Shown here: one piece after another, positions 9,699 to 19,153 of the stretch
Layout of the letters: every line of letters starts with the position of its first letter
How positions within the stretch are numbered: position 1 is the stretch's first letter
Made by a program: the position numbers and the translations under genes
Assembly: GCA_035048495.1 (NCBI GenBank)
Contig: CM068551.1
Coordinates: 21,826,248 to 21,890,247 of the forward strand
Origin: Euptelea pleiosperma
Lineage: Eukaryota > Streptophyta > Magnoliopsida > Ranunculales > Eupteleaceae
DNA: 64,000 nucleotides
Reading direction: 5' to 3'
The notes under the pieces: generated by a model
What the model saw: only the letters and a program-made list of their open reading frames with translations
What the model was told of the DNA's origin: nothing
Database searches by the model: none

Positions 9699-10064
9699 AT
9701 GTCGAACAAACCCCATCATCATGCACAAGAACAACACTGTGATCATGGTTTATCACACCTCCTTAACGTGCGCAGTCTCACCAAGTCTACCAAGAAATGG
9801 CGTTTGGCTTTCGCAGCCATTTATTCCTCCAGGGTTCTTGTTTCTCTAGCCAAAGAGATTATTGCTAAGAGGAAGAACCAGTTTTTCACAGCAGTCTCAC
9901 GCACTCCTTCTTACACAGCTCTTAACATTCAACTCGACAACGCCAACGACAGCAATGGTAGTACTAATCAGGTAAGGTTCTCCATTGTCAACCTGAAAAT
10001 TCTTACTGAAATTGTTAAGGAGTCGAAGGTGTCGCCGGCCGCCACAGTTCTTGCTACCACTTAG
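9699..10064 (+). pseudogene. 5' fragment of an ACA Ca2+-ATPase gene, truncated
   Basis: From ATG 9699 the frame gives 121 residues. It begins MSNKPHHH and contains the calmodulin-binding segment (W at about residue 33, then AIYSSRVLVSLAKEI), matching the complete paralogues. After LTEIVKE the protein departs from the family. Comparison with 15275-15335 shows 34 bases missing between two GGAG words, which shifts the frame, and about 6 extra bases. Thirteen altered codons follow, then a TAG. That stop lies in the 8 bp target duplication of a hAT-like element inserted at 10065. No ATPase core follows within the window, so this cannot encode a pump. A short transcript encoding only the N-terminal regulatory segment is conceivable but unsupported. 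Confidence 0.88.
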
Positions 10065-10510
10065 TAGGGTTGTAACTTGGGCAGGCTCAACCCAACTTTG
10101 GGCTTGGGCGGAGTTAGTCCTCCCTTCAGTGTTGAACTCGGATCTGGATTTTGACCATCCGATTCAAATCGGGTTGTGCTCGAGCTGAGGCTTTGGGCAA
10201 CCTAATCCAACCCGAGCCCAATACACCACTGCAAATATAAATGTGTATATTTTGTTAACGTGTTTTATGTTTCCTGGCCTTTTTTAGTGTGGTTTATATT
10301 TATAATGCTGACGAATAAAAATTCTTATATATATTTTTATATTAAAAGTTAATATAAAAAATTTACCAACCTTTCCTAGCAATAAAAAATTGAGTAGTTT
10401 AAAAATTCTAGACCTTACCTTGTGGTTGGGTTTGGGCTCATAACATTGAAGATCTGGTTAGACTCGAGTTGACTCCAAAACTAACCTAACCTGCCCGTGT
10501 TGCAGCCCTA
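10065..10510. mobile_element. hAT-like MITE that ends the truncated ACA copy
   Basis: The ends TAGGGTTGTAACTTGGGCAGG and (reverse strand) TAGGGCTGCAACACGGGCAGG form inverted repeats of hAT type. Flanks CCACTTAG (10057-10064) and CCAATTAG (10511-10518) agree at 7 of 8 positions, the hAT duplication length. The 446 bp interior is AT-rich with GGGTTGG/CCAACCC words. No transposase. After it, no ACA homology resumes that I can see. Confidence 0.75.
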
Positions 10511-10569
10511 CCAATTAGGGTCCACTATGGAAGCGGCCAATGGGCCAAAAGAGTTACTAGATGGTACGT

Positions 10570-11815
10570 TTTTGCCAAGGCTAGCAATGGATCGGGTTCG
10601 AGTTAGATTGGTATTGATTTGGTACCAATCCGATAAGAAATTCAATTGATCTGGACTTGATTTGGACCCGATCCGGAGCCGATCGGATTAATAAAATTCT
10701 TTTTCGGAACCTATCCGATATAATTAGATCAGTTCCGAGTCCGATCCGATCCGATCCCATATGTATATAATCTATATAACAAAACAGGGAAGTCTCCCCC
10801 TCTTAACTATTTAGACAAAGAAGGGCTGAGATCTTATCTCCCAAATAGATGGTGGATCTCAGCCATTCACACCCAATTTTGACAAACGCTTTGTTGGAGA
10901 GTGCCGGGGGCACTGGCCACCCACTATCTATATAACAAGTGACCGTGGTTGTCTTATACCCCTCTTATCTTATATGGCTTCAATAATAAGTGGCTGAGAT
11001 CCACTATGCTTCATATCGATGGCTGAGATTAACTCCCACCCGATTTTGACAAACACTTGTCAGAAAGTACTGCGGGCACGAGCCACCCACGCATATAACA
11101 AGACAACTCAGTTGTATTCTCTTATCTTATCCATCCATCTAATGTGGACGGTTAGATAAAGAGTGGTTGAGATCAAATCCATCGATCTAATGCGGATGGT
11201 TAGATTTCAACCCCTCAATCCGCTTCATTTGACCTCAATTTATTCAAAATTTGAATTTCAACACCATTATTTTTTGTTATTTCTGTTATTTTACTATTTC
11301 TCCCTCTGTGCGTTACAATCCGTTATAACAACTGTTGTAATGGAAAAAACGGTAATGCCCTAGTCCGTTATATCGTTTAAGTGCCGAAGGCACCCAATTT
11401 TTACAAACGCTTTTGTCGGAGAGTGCCATGGGCATGGAAAAATCTCCTCTAATCCTCCTCTAATCCTCCCCCAAATGGACGGTGGATCTCCGCTACTCAC
11501 CTGATTTTGGCAAATTCTTTGTCGAGGAGTGCCGATGGCACGAGGCACCTACTAGTATATATACATGTTAGGCATATCTTTAAATACCTCTATGTAATTA
11601 AATATATATTTATAAAATATATATTATATATAGTATAGATATCGGTTCTATACCGGATCGGTACAAGGTCTATCCGGTACTAATCCGATAAGAGATCGGA
11701 TCGACAATCTGTGATATGGTATTGATCCAATAAGGAAAAATAAAGTTTCGGACCCAATTTTTTTGGATCGGATCTTGGGTTTGATCCGATCCATTGTTAA
11801 CCCTAGTTTTTGCTA
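10570..11815. repeat. composite of a hAT-like element and a four-fold internal repeat
   Basis: CTAGCAATGGATCGGGTTCG near 10573 and (reverse strand) CTAGGGTTAACAATGGATCGG near 11812 look like the two ends of one hAT-like element rich in CCGATCC words. Between them (about 10790-11570) are four diverged repeats of 60-90 bp, at about 10849-10930, 11016-11106, 11383-11440 and 11477-11560. Each has GATTTTGACAAACGCTTTG-like and GAGTGCCGGGGGCAC-like words. Bases 11240-11385 also resemble the GTTATAAC-type hAT MITEs. No coding. Confidence 0.45.
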
Positions 11816-11867
11816 TACCTAACCTGCCTTCACTGTAGCCTAAAACATCTCTTTCCATGACATGTAC

Positions 11868-12277
11868 CCCTAAAACTTCTATCACAGTGTTCTGACAAAT
11901 GCTTATGTCACAATGAAAACACGAGCCATGTGGCACACTTTTAGTGGACGCTGACCTGACGGTATGGATGTTTGGCCAGTCCTTCAATGGACCTCTAAAC
12001 CAAAAATCAGCCTGATTAATGATTTACAACCTTTGGATCTTTGCTCCCAAATAATACTCAATAATGCTCAAATTCTTACCGTTAAAATCAACCTATGAAA
12101 ATAACTTCAATCGAATCGTTTAGAAATGACTAATCAAGCTAATTTTTGGTTTAGAGGTCCACTGAGGGACTGGCCAAACATCCATATGGTCAACATCCAC
12201 TAAGAATGTGCCATGTGGCTTGTGTTTTCCATTGGGACAGAAGCATATGTCAGAATGCTTTGATAGAAGTTTTACTC
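11868..12277. repeat. foldback MITE, Mutator-like family (CTTCTATC subfamily)
   Basis: The ends TAAAACTTCTATCACAGTG and TTTGATAGAAGTTTTACTC are inverse. Inner arms are GGTATGGATGTTTGGCCAG / CTGGCCAAACATCCATATGG. The closest relative is at 13288-13693. The exact left tip is uncertain. Confidence 0.65.
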
Positions 12278-12890
12278 ACTTAAATTCATGTCCCATGTAT
12301 CAGATAGAAGTACTCCCACAAATCAGCCACGATTAGTGATTTCTAATCGTGTATTGGTGTCTTTTTCTTGGGTTTATTTTTAACCATGGGATTCGAGTAT
12401 CATTTGGCACTAGGGGAACGCCATCGTGAACCTTACATGTGGCACCACCTTACACATGGCATACTCTTAGAGATCATTGACCGTATTGATGTTTGATCTA
12501 AACCTATGTGGAGCTACATGAAAAAAATCAACCTGATTAGTGATTTTTAAGGATTCGATTGAAGTTGTTTTCATGGGTTGATTTTTAACAGTAGATTCCA
12601 AGGTTTGAAATCACTAATCAGCCTGATATTTGGTATATAAGTCCACCTAGGGATGGGACAAACATCCATACAGTCAGTAGCCCGTAAGAATGTACGTGCA
12701 ACGTGGCTTATAATATGGTCCCTCATCAATGAATGTCAGGTGCTGGACCACCTGAATTGGGAAGGGGTACTCCAACCCAGGTTTTGTCTTTAGTATAAAG
12801 AGGCATTTAACGAGGGAAGGTTTTGCAAGGACTTTAATTGTGTCACGTGGGTGACATTACAACTTGTTAATTGCTTTATAATAATATAGA
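12278..12890. repeat. degenerate foldback MITEs and unassigned spacer
   Basis: An eroded family copy spans about 12420-12730 (CATGTGGCACCACC, GACCGTATTGATGTTTG / ACAAACATCCATACAGTCAG). Bases 12300-12420 are a partial copy; 12730-12890 show nothing recognisable. Confidence 0.45.
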
Positions 12891-12953
12891 TATAGATAGG
12901 AGATCACTGGTCAGACGGATTTTTGGTAGGTAGACCCTAGAGATGAGCCAAAC

Positions 12954-13260
12954 CATGGTTTTAAAAAAGGCCGTTATATTCTACCCAACTGCCGTTGTAA
13001 CAGATTCGGACCTTCCCCGTTACATTGTGTCCAATTAAAATACTTTAAAAATACCAACCGTTATTTTCCGTTATAAAGAAAATATATAACAACCGCTATT
13101 TTTTGGAAATTTGTGGAAAAAAAATGACGTTATTTCTGTTAGTTTTCGTTTTTCCAATAATTTCTGTTTTTTGCCCCTGAGCGCTACAATTCGTTATAAC
13201 GGAAAAAACAGTAACGTCCCCAGTCCGTAGTACCGTTATAACGGCCCTACTTAAACCTTG
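12954..13260. mobile_element. hAT-like MITE with perfect 8 bp target duplication
   Basis: It starts CATGGTTTTAAAAAAGGCCG and ends (reverse strand) CAAGGTTTAAGTAGGGCCG. AGCCAAAC flanks it on both sides (12946-12953 and 13261-13268). The interior has CCGTTATAACGG-type words, as in 6230-6559. Non-coding. Confidence 0.8.
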
Positions 13261-13287
13261 AGCCAAACATTCATATGGTCAGTATTG

Positions 13288-13693
13288 GAGTTAAACTTCT
13301 ATCGCAGCGTTCTCATAGATGCTTCTGTCACAATGAAAATAACAGGACACATGGCACACTCTTAGTGAACGCTGACCCTATGGATGTTTGGCCAGTCCCT
13401 CAATGGACCTCTAGACCAAAAATCAGCCTGATTAGTGATTTCTAAGAGATTCGATTGAAGTTATTTTCATGGGTTGATTTTAACGGTAAGAATTCGAGCA
13501 TTATTGAGTTTTATTTGGGTGCAAAGATCCAAAGGTTGTAAATCACTAATCAGGCTGATTCTTGGTTTGGAGGTCCACCGAGGGACTGACCAAACAGCCA
13601 TACGGTCAGAGTCCAATAAGAGTGTGCCACGTGCGGCGTGATTTTCATTGTGACAGAAGCATCCGTCAGAACGCTCTGATAGAAGTTTTGCTC
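13288..13693. mobile_element. Mutator-like foldback MITE with 9 bp target duplication
   Basis: The ends GAGTTAAACTTCTATCGCAG and CTGATAGAAGTTTTGCTC are inverse. Flanks TCAGTATTG (13279-13287) and TGAGTATTG (13694-13702) match at 8 of 9 bases. Long inverted arms carry CCTATGGATGTTTGGCCAG and its inverse. Confidence 0.78.
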
Positions 13694-13710
13694 TGAGTAT
13701 TGTAGGTCCT

Positions 13711-13820
13711 AGAGATGACTAGTCTAAGAGTGTGCCAGATAGCTCATTCTGTGGACGTCCGTCGTCAGAGATGACTAGTCTAAGAGTGCCAGATAGCTCA
13801 TTCTGTGGACGTCCGTCGTC
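13711..13820. repeat. two-copy direct tandem repeat of about 55 bp
   Basis: AGAGATGACTAGTCTAAGAG ... GTCCGTCGTC occurs at 13711-13766 and again at 13767-13820, differing mainly by loss of TG in the second copy. Confidence 0.85.
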
Positions 13821-14960
13821 AAAGCAATTTCTAACTTTGCTTACCTAAATTTACTGACAACACATTTTCACACCTCTTGTCGGGCGTGGATTCTGAGAAT
13901 CCAACTGTGGTTTTGCTTTGGAAAAAGTAAATGCCAGCTCAGTACAATCAACCACCGTTGGATTGTTGAAATTCATACCTAAGAAGAGGTGAGGATACTC
14001 ATATTCGGTTGTCAAAAATGGTTGTCCTCGGAACCTGTTCCTTTCTTAAATTAAAATGTGCTCATCATGCATCCATATTTGACCACCGTTACCCTTTGAC
14101 CACACCAGCCACGGCACGTTCACTCCCGTCTCGTCACTGCCATCGTCACACTCCTTGACTAGCCGCCACCGATCTGATCCAGAAAATGGATCGTCTCGCC
14201 CGATATCACTGTTTCCTAAAGAAGTTTAATGTTGCCTGGGAGAGACAGAGAGTCTCTCCTTTTGGTGGTCCCTAAGCAAGTGCTTTAGACCTCCAGATAC
14301 GTGCTTCAGATCACCGGTTCCGACGAACTGTTCCTCGGAAGGAGCAAATCGTGAAGGAGGGTTGCAGGGTAGGATTTAGGAGAAAGGATTTCTGGTTTCT
14401 AAAAACAGAATGGTTTAATTGGTTAATCTGGGTTTCTAAAAAGTGAGGATGAGTGGTCCAGATTTACCACTCATCCTCTGCATCAATTTTTCCGTTTTTT
14501 TTTTAACCCCAAATCCGATCGTCACATCGTTTACTAGCCGCCACCGAACCGATCCAGAAAATGGATTGTCTCATCCGATAGCACTGTTTCCTAAAGAAGT
14601 TTAATGTTGTCTCAAGCGAGATGCGCCGCCGCTTCAAAAAATTTCTCAATTCACGTGGAAGTAGAAGTGTTTTTTTAACTCCAAATCCGAAAGCCAGGTA
14701 TATGTGGCGCGTGATCATTGGGAGCATGTATCACCGCTTCAAATAATTCTCATGGACTCCACGTAAGGAAATGAATGGAAATAAACGTTTGATGTTGTAC
14801 AATCAAGGTCTGCCATCTAAAATTGCAACATCAACAAGGCCAATCAAAAGCTTCCAATGTACAATATTAATCACAAGTGACAAAGCAGCCGCCTCGGAAT
14901 TTTTGTTTTAATATAAAGAAATGCAACAAAGTGGATAATGGAGTAGTCAAGTACACCAAT
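13821..14960. other. intergenic DNA upstream of the 15.0 kb gene, with a duplicated about 110 bp segment
   Basis: Bases 13850-14060 form a foldback repeat (GGATTCTGAGAATCCAACTG, CAACCACCGTTGGATTG). Segments 14139-14240 and 14508-14610 are direct repeats (TAGCCGCCACCGA, GATCCAGAAAATGGAT, CACTGTTTCCTAAAGAAG). A relative of the same sequence lies at 46150-46220. No gene is recognised. A TATA-like TTTTAATATAAAG lies near 14908-14920. Confidence 0.5.
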
Positions 14961-14984
14961 TAGTTTGTTTAAATTTCTCAAATC

Positions 14985-15004
14985 GTTTCTTCTTACAGAC
15001 CACA
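14985..15004 (+). promoter_or_regulatory. pyrimidine-rich TTACAG immediately before the start codon
   Basis: TTTCTTCTTACAG ends 6 bases before ATG 15005. The other copies have TTGTTGCAG or TTACACAG at nearly the same distance. This looks like a 3' splice site, so a 5' leader intron is possible. Equally it may simply be a conserved leader. Confidence 0.35.
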
Positions 15005-18000
15005 ATGTCTAACCAACACCAGGATCGTGATCGTGATCGTGATCGTGATCGTGGTAGTGCATCACACCTCCTTACCGTCCGCACCTTCACCAAGTCCACC
15101 AAGAAATGGCGTTTGGCTTTCGTAGCCATTTATTCCTCCAGGGTTCTCCTCTCTCTAGCCAAAGAGATTATAGCGAAGAGAAATAACCAGCTCATCTTCA
15201 CCACTCTCGATATTCAGTCATGCTTCTCCAATGTCGACCACAAAAGCCTTACTCAAGTTATTAAGGAGAAGAATTTAGATCGTCTACGCCAGTTTGGAGG
15301 AGTCCAAGGAGTTGCCACTGCTCTTGTTACCGACAAGGAGAATGGAATCCGTGGCGATATTGAAGATGTTTGCCACCGACGCAATGTCTTCGGTTCAAAC
15401 ACGTATCAGAAACCTCCCGCCAAAGGTTTCTTCCATTTTGTGTTGGAATCATTCAACGATACAACCATTCTCATACTTTTGGCATGTGCTACTCTCTCTC
15501 TCGGGTTTGGAATTAAGGAGCATGGCCCCGAAGAAGGGTGGTACGAAGGTGGCAGTATATTTGTTGCTGTCTTTCTAGTCGTCGCTGTCTCTGCAATCAG
15601 TAACTTCAGGCAGTCGAGACAGTTTGATAAGTTGTCGAGCGTCAGCAATAACATCCAGGTTGATGTTGTGAGAGACGGACGACGGCAAAAGATATCCATC
15701 TTTGACCTTGTGGTGGGAGACATAGTACATCTAAACATTGGAGATCAAATTCCAGCAGATGGACTGTTCCTAGATGGCCATTCAGTACAAGTGGATGAGG
15801 CCAGCATGACGGGAGAGAGCGAACATGTTGAAGTCGATGGCACCAGGAACCCATTCTTCTTCTCCGGCACCAAGGTAGTGGACGGGTACGCTCACATGCT
15901 TGTAACATCAGTGGGCATGAACACAGCCTGGGGTGAGATGATGAGTACAATAAGCCGTGATTCCAGTGAACGGACCCCATTACAAGTTCGGCTCGACAAA
16001 CTCACCTCATACATAGGGAAGGTCGGTTTAGCAGTTGCTTTCCTTGTTCTTGTTGTGGTGCTGGTGCGTTACTTCACAGGGAATACAGAAGACGAGAATG
16101 GGAATCAGGAGTTCAACGGCAGCAAGACAAAGTTCAACGATGTGATGAACGCAGTGGTGCGTATTGTTGCTATTGCAGTTACTATTGTGGTTGTGGCAAT
16201 CCCGGAAGGTTTGCCGCTGGCTGTCACACTCACCCTCGCTTACTCGATGAAGAGAATGATGGCCGACCAGGCCATGGTTCGTAAACTCTCGGCATGTGAA
16301 ACCATGGGCTCGGCCACCATCATATGTACTGATAAAACAGGCACTCTCACAATGAACCAGATGAAGGTGACCAAGTTTTGGCTTGGCCAAGAAGCCAAAG
16401 ATGAAATCACCTCATCAATTGCCTCTAACGTTATTGAATTGCTCCACCAAGGAGTTGGTTTGAACACAACAGGTAGCGTTTACAAGCCCACTTCAGGAAC
16501 GATCACTGAGTTCTCCGGTAGTCCGACTGAGAAAGCTATCCTCTCTTGGGCTGTGTTTGAGTTGGGAATGAACATCGGAGAATTGAAGCGTAATTGCTCC
16601 ATACTCCATGTCGAAGCCTTCAATTCAGAAAAGAAACGAAGTGGGGTTTTGATCAAGAAGGAAGATGAGAAGACAACACATGTGCATTGGAAGGGAGCCG
16701 CGGAGATGATATTGGCAATGTGTTCGAATTACTATGAGAGTACAGGGATAAAGAAGACCATTGATAAAGGTGAAAGGATAAAGTTCGAGCAAATCATTCA
16801 AGGTATGGCAGCTAACAGCCTCCGGTGCATTGCCTTTGCCCATAGACAAACCCCAGAAGAAGAGTTGGAATATGATAAAGATGAAAACGTGCACCAATTA
16901 CTAAAAGAAGACGACCTCACCTTGTTAGGACTAGTTGGTATAAAAGACCCATGTCGACCAAGGGTGAGAAACGCCGTCGATGCTTGCAAAGAAGCTGGAG
17001 TGAACATCAAAATGATCACTGGAGACAACATTTTCACTGCAAGAGCCATAGCCATCGAATGTGGGATACTCGGACCCAATTATCAGGAATCAAACAGTGG
17101 AGCAGTGGTGGAAGGTGTTCAGTTTCGAAACTACACGCCAGAGGAAAGGATGGAAAAAGTGGATAGAATACTAGTGATGGCAAGGTCCTCCCCTTTTGAC
17201 AAACTTCTAATGGTCCAATGTCTGAAACAGAAAGGCCATGTGGTTGCAGTCACAGGAGATGGCACAAATGATGCACCAGCTCTAAAAGAGGCCGACATCG
17301 GTCTATCGATGGGGATTCAAGGAACTGAAGTAGCAAAGGAGAGCTCGGATATTGTCATCTTAGATGATAACTTTGCTTCTGTGGCCACAGTTTTGCAATG
17401 GGGGAGATGTGTTTATAACAACATTCAAAAATTCATCCAGTTCCAACTGACTGTGAACGTTGCTGCCCTCGTTATCAACTTCATTGCAGCAGTTTCTGCT
17501 GGTGAAGTCCCACTAACAACTGTTCAATTGTTGTGGGTGAATCTAATCATGGACACGCTGGGGGCATTGGCTCTTGCCACTGAACGGCCCACCAAGGAGC
17601 TCATGGAGAAGCCACCGGTGGGTCGGACCGCGCCGCTTATAACGAATGTCATGTGGAGGAACCTTATGGCACAGGCTCTATATCAGATAGCAATCCTCTT
17701 GACCCTACAATTCAAAGGTAAGGATATCTTCGGAGTGAATGACAAGGTTAAGAACACACTAATCTTTAATACATTCGTTCTTTGTCAAGTATTTAATGAG
17801 TTCAACGCAAGGAAGATGGAGAAGAAAAACGTGTTCAGGGGCATACATAAGAACAGGTTGTTTATGGGGATCATCGGGATCACCGTCGTTCTTCAGGTGG
17901 TGATGGTAGAATTTCTAAAGAAGTTTGCGGATACAGAGAGGTTGAATTGGGTGGAATGGGGTGCATGTATTGGAATTGCTATTGTATCATGGCCGATTGG

Positions 18001-18058
18001 TTGGGCCGTCAAGTGTATACCGGTTCCTGACAAACCGTTTCTCAGTCTTCTCAAGTGA
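15005..18058 (+). CDS. ACA: autoinhibited Ca2+-ATPase, plasma-membrane type IIB (ACA12/13-like), intact
   Basis: A single intronless frame of 1017 residues encodes a calmodulin-regulated P-type pump that would move Ca2+ out of the cytosol. The calmodulin-binding autoinhibitory segment is at about residues 33-55 (Trp35 as anchor). M1 (about 150-170) and M2 are followed by the TGES loop of the actuator domain (269-272), PEGLP in M4 (400-404), the phosphorylated Asp443 in DKTGT, KGAAE of the nucleotide domain (563-567), and TGDGTND (750-756). NLIMDT in M6 carries Ca2+ ligand Asp850, and the last span is WGACIGIA. Length fits the roughly 1,000-residue family. The intronless structure is as in Arabidopsis ACA12/13. 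Oddities: five CGTGAT hexamers give an RD repeat at residues 8-16, and a TGA after SLLK removes the 13-residue tail that the 1-147 copy retains. All catalytic motifs are present, so it is probably functional. Confidence 0.96.
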   Translation: MSNQHQDRDRDRDRDRGSASHLLTVRTFTKSTKKWRLAFVAIYSSRVLLSLAKEIIAKRNNQLIFTTLDIQSCFSNVDHKSLTQVIKEKNLDRLRQFGGVQGVATALVTDKENGIRGDIEDVCHRRNVFGSNTYQKPPAKGFFHFVLESFNDTTILILLACATLSLGFGIKEHGPEEGWYEGGSIFVAVFLVVAVSAISNFRQSRQFDKLSSVSNNIQVDVVRDGRRQKISIFDLVVGDIVHLNIGDQIPADGLFLDGHSVQVDEASMTGESEHVEVDGTRNPFFFSGTKVVDGYAHMLVTSVGMNTAWGEMMSTISRDSSERTPLQVRLDKLTSYIGKVGLAVAFLVLVVVLVRYFTGNTEDENGNQEFNGSKTKFNDVMNAVVRIVAIAVTIVVVAIPEGLPLAVTLTLAYSMKRMMADQAMVRKLSACETMGSATIICTDKTGTLTMNQMKVTKFWLGQEAKDEITSSIASNVIELLHQGVGLNTTGSVYKPTSGTITEFSGSPTEKAILSWAVFELGMNIGELKRNCSILHVEAFNSEKKRSGVLIKKEDEKTTHVHWKGAAEMILAMCSNYYESTGIKKTIDKGERIKFEQIIQGMAANSLRCIAFAHRQTPEEELEYDKDENVHQLLKEDDLTLLGLVGIKDPCRPRVRNAVDACKEAGVNIKMITGDNIFTARAIAIECGILGPNYQESNSGAVVEGVQFRNYTPEERMEKVDRILVMARSSPFDKLLMVQCLKQKGHVVAVTGDGTNDAPALKEADIGLSMGIQGTEVAKESSDIVILDDNFASVATVLQWGRCVYNNIQKFIQFQLTVNVAALVINFIAAVSAGEVPLTTVQLLWVNLIMDTLGALALATERPTKELMEKPPVGRTAPLITNVMWRNLMAQALYQIAILLTLQFKGKDIFGVNDKVKNTLIFNTFVLCQVFNEFNARKMEKKNVFRGIHKNRLFMGIIGITVVLQVVMVEFLKKFADTERLNWVEWGACIGIAIVSWPIGWAVKCIPVPDKPFLSLLK
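15023..15052 (+). repeat. in-frame CGTGAT microsatellite encoding Arg-Asp repeats
   Basis: Five near-perfect CGTGAT units lie inside the coding sequence and produce an RDRDRDRDR stretch in front of the calmodulin-binding segment. Paralogues have His-rich or other sequence there. Confidence 0.9.
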
Positions 18059-18710
18059 CAATTCTTGAAATGACAACGGAAACATCATCAGGGGCACAGT
18101 GAATAAAAAAGAAGTATTTAAATTACGGAAATTTTCTAAAAAGAAAACAAATTTTACTCCATCGTTGGAGGGCCCCACGGATTGGCAGGCGAAACCTGTA
18201 CGGACCCTGTCAATCCGGTTAGAGGGAATTTCTATTCCTGGCACACTGCTCAAAGGAGGTAATCTATCGGTGTGGGTTTGACCCCACGACCTCTCAAAAG
18301 ATGAGGATATACACCAACCATTTTAGCTGCCATGTTGGGTGTGCGTTTTTATAGTTACAAAATGGGAAAGAAATTATTTAGGAATGTTTTTTCTTTTTCT
18401 TCGAATAGTTGTTGCTCTTGAACTATGCACCTAGGATGCTATTAAATTTTTGTTTCCATATAATGAGTTACATGAGGTGGAATTTGATATAGATATGCTG
18501 GATTTGAACCTTGGCCATCCAACTGATCTGACCACACAATTTTAACATGTATCATCTGAATGATATATCCTTTTAGTGGGTGGGGCCATCTAATATATCA
18601 GACAATAAGAATAAGTTTACGATTACTCGTAGAAGTAGTCAACTTAATTTATGGCTCAGATTAATAAGTTGAAACTTCCAAGCAGAGTGTTGGGCAATAG
18701 TGGAAGGATT
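18059..18710. other. start of a 1.6 kb insertion in the 3' flank of the 15.0 kb gene
   Basis: After about 18090 the family 3' flank is lost and reappears near 19728 (ATTCTCAGTATTCATTTGTT). The first 600 bases of the inserted stretch show GGGTTTGACCCCACGACC and GGATTTGAACCTTGGCC words but no recognised gene. Confidence 0.45.
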
Positions 18711-19153
18711 AGATTAGGCTTTTAGCAATGGTTGGAGAAAGATCTGGATAGAATCTGACTTGGTTGTTGCTATCCAAGCCTTTGGGAAAAACAAAATCCC
18801 TTGGCAAGTCAGACCAAGATGGGAAAATGCTATCAAAAGAATCAACCACTACTTCATTACATCCACCTGGAGAGAATCAAACTTCTCAGCCGACATATTA
18901 GCCAACCGAGGCGCAACTTTAGGCGAAGAAAGCATAGAAATTTTTGTACATAGGCCTCCATTCCTCTATAAAATGGAGGTCCCTCATACCCTATATTATA
19001 GATTTGATTAGTGTTTCGTATCCTACCTGAGGTTGTGTTGTTTGAAGGCCATCGAGGTGCCAACCTAGTTGGGATGTCAGTGTTGTTCAGACTCTCCTTA
19101 GTGCTCCTTGTACAGTTTTTCTCAGTTATAAAATTTTATCTTAGCAAAAAAAT
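18711..19153 (+). pseudogene. 3' fragment of a LINE: RNase H domain and tail
   Basis: From about 18720 the frame reads SNGWRKIWIESDLVVAIQAF, then IPWQVRPRWENAI and TWRESNFSADILANRGA, ending at a stop at 19009-19011. WIESD-(VV)-AI and REXNFXADXLAN are the hallmarks of the RNase H domain found at the end of plant L1-type ORF2 proteins. The trailing sequence (CTCAGTTATAAAATTTTATC, TTAGCAAAAAAA) is a typical 3' end with a short poly-A. The upstream reverse transcriptase is missing. This is a 5'-truncated insertion. Confidence 0.75.

Larger units (their letters stand above)
12890..13706. repeat. old foldback MITE interrupted by two younger elements
   Basis: Outer sequence (GATTTTTGGTAGGTAGACCC ... 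GAGCCAAAC | CATTCATATGGTCAGTATTG | TAGGTCCTAGAGATGACTAG) is a half copy of the Mutator-like family. It is split first at 12953 by a hAT-like MITE and then at 13287 by another foldback MITE. Both insertions carry target duplications, so the order is readable. Confidence 0.6.

Noticed and set aside
14947..15129. Minus-strand frame with an Arg-Ser repeat resembling an SR protein
   Set aside because: It is the antisense reading of the CGTGAT repeat in the ACA gene; the rest has no domain.
15294..17166. Many alternative-frame ORFs within the ACA genes
   Set aside because: They recur at the same places in every copy as shadows of the conserved coding frame.
18240..18330. tRNA-like words GGGTTTGACCCC and GGATTTGAACC
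   Set aside because: They cannot be placed in a cloverleaf and lie in transposon-derived sequence.
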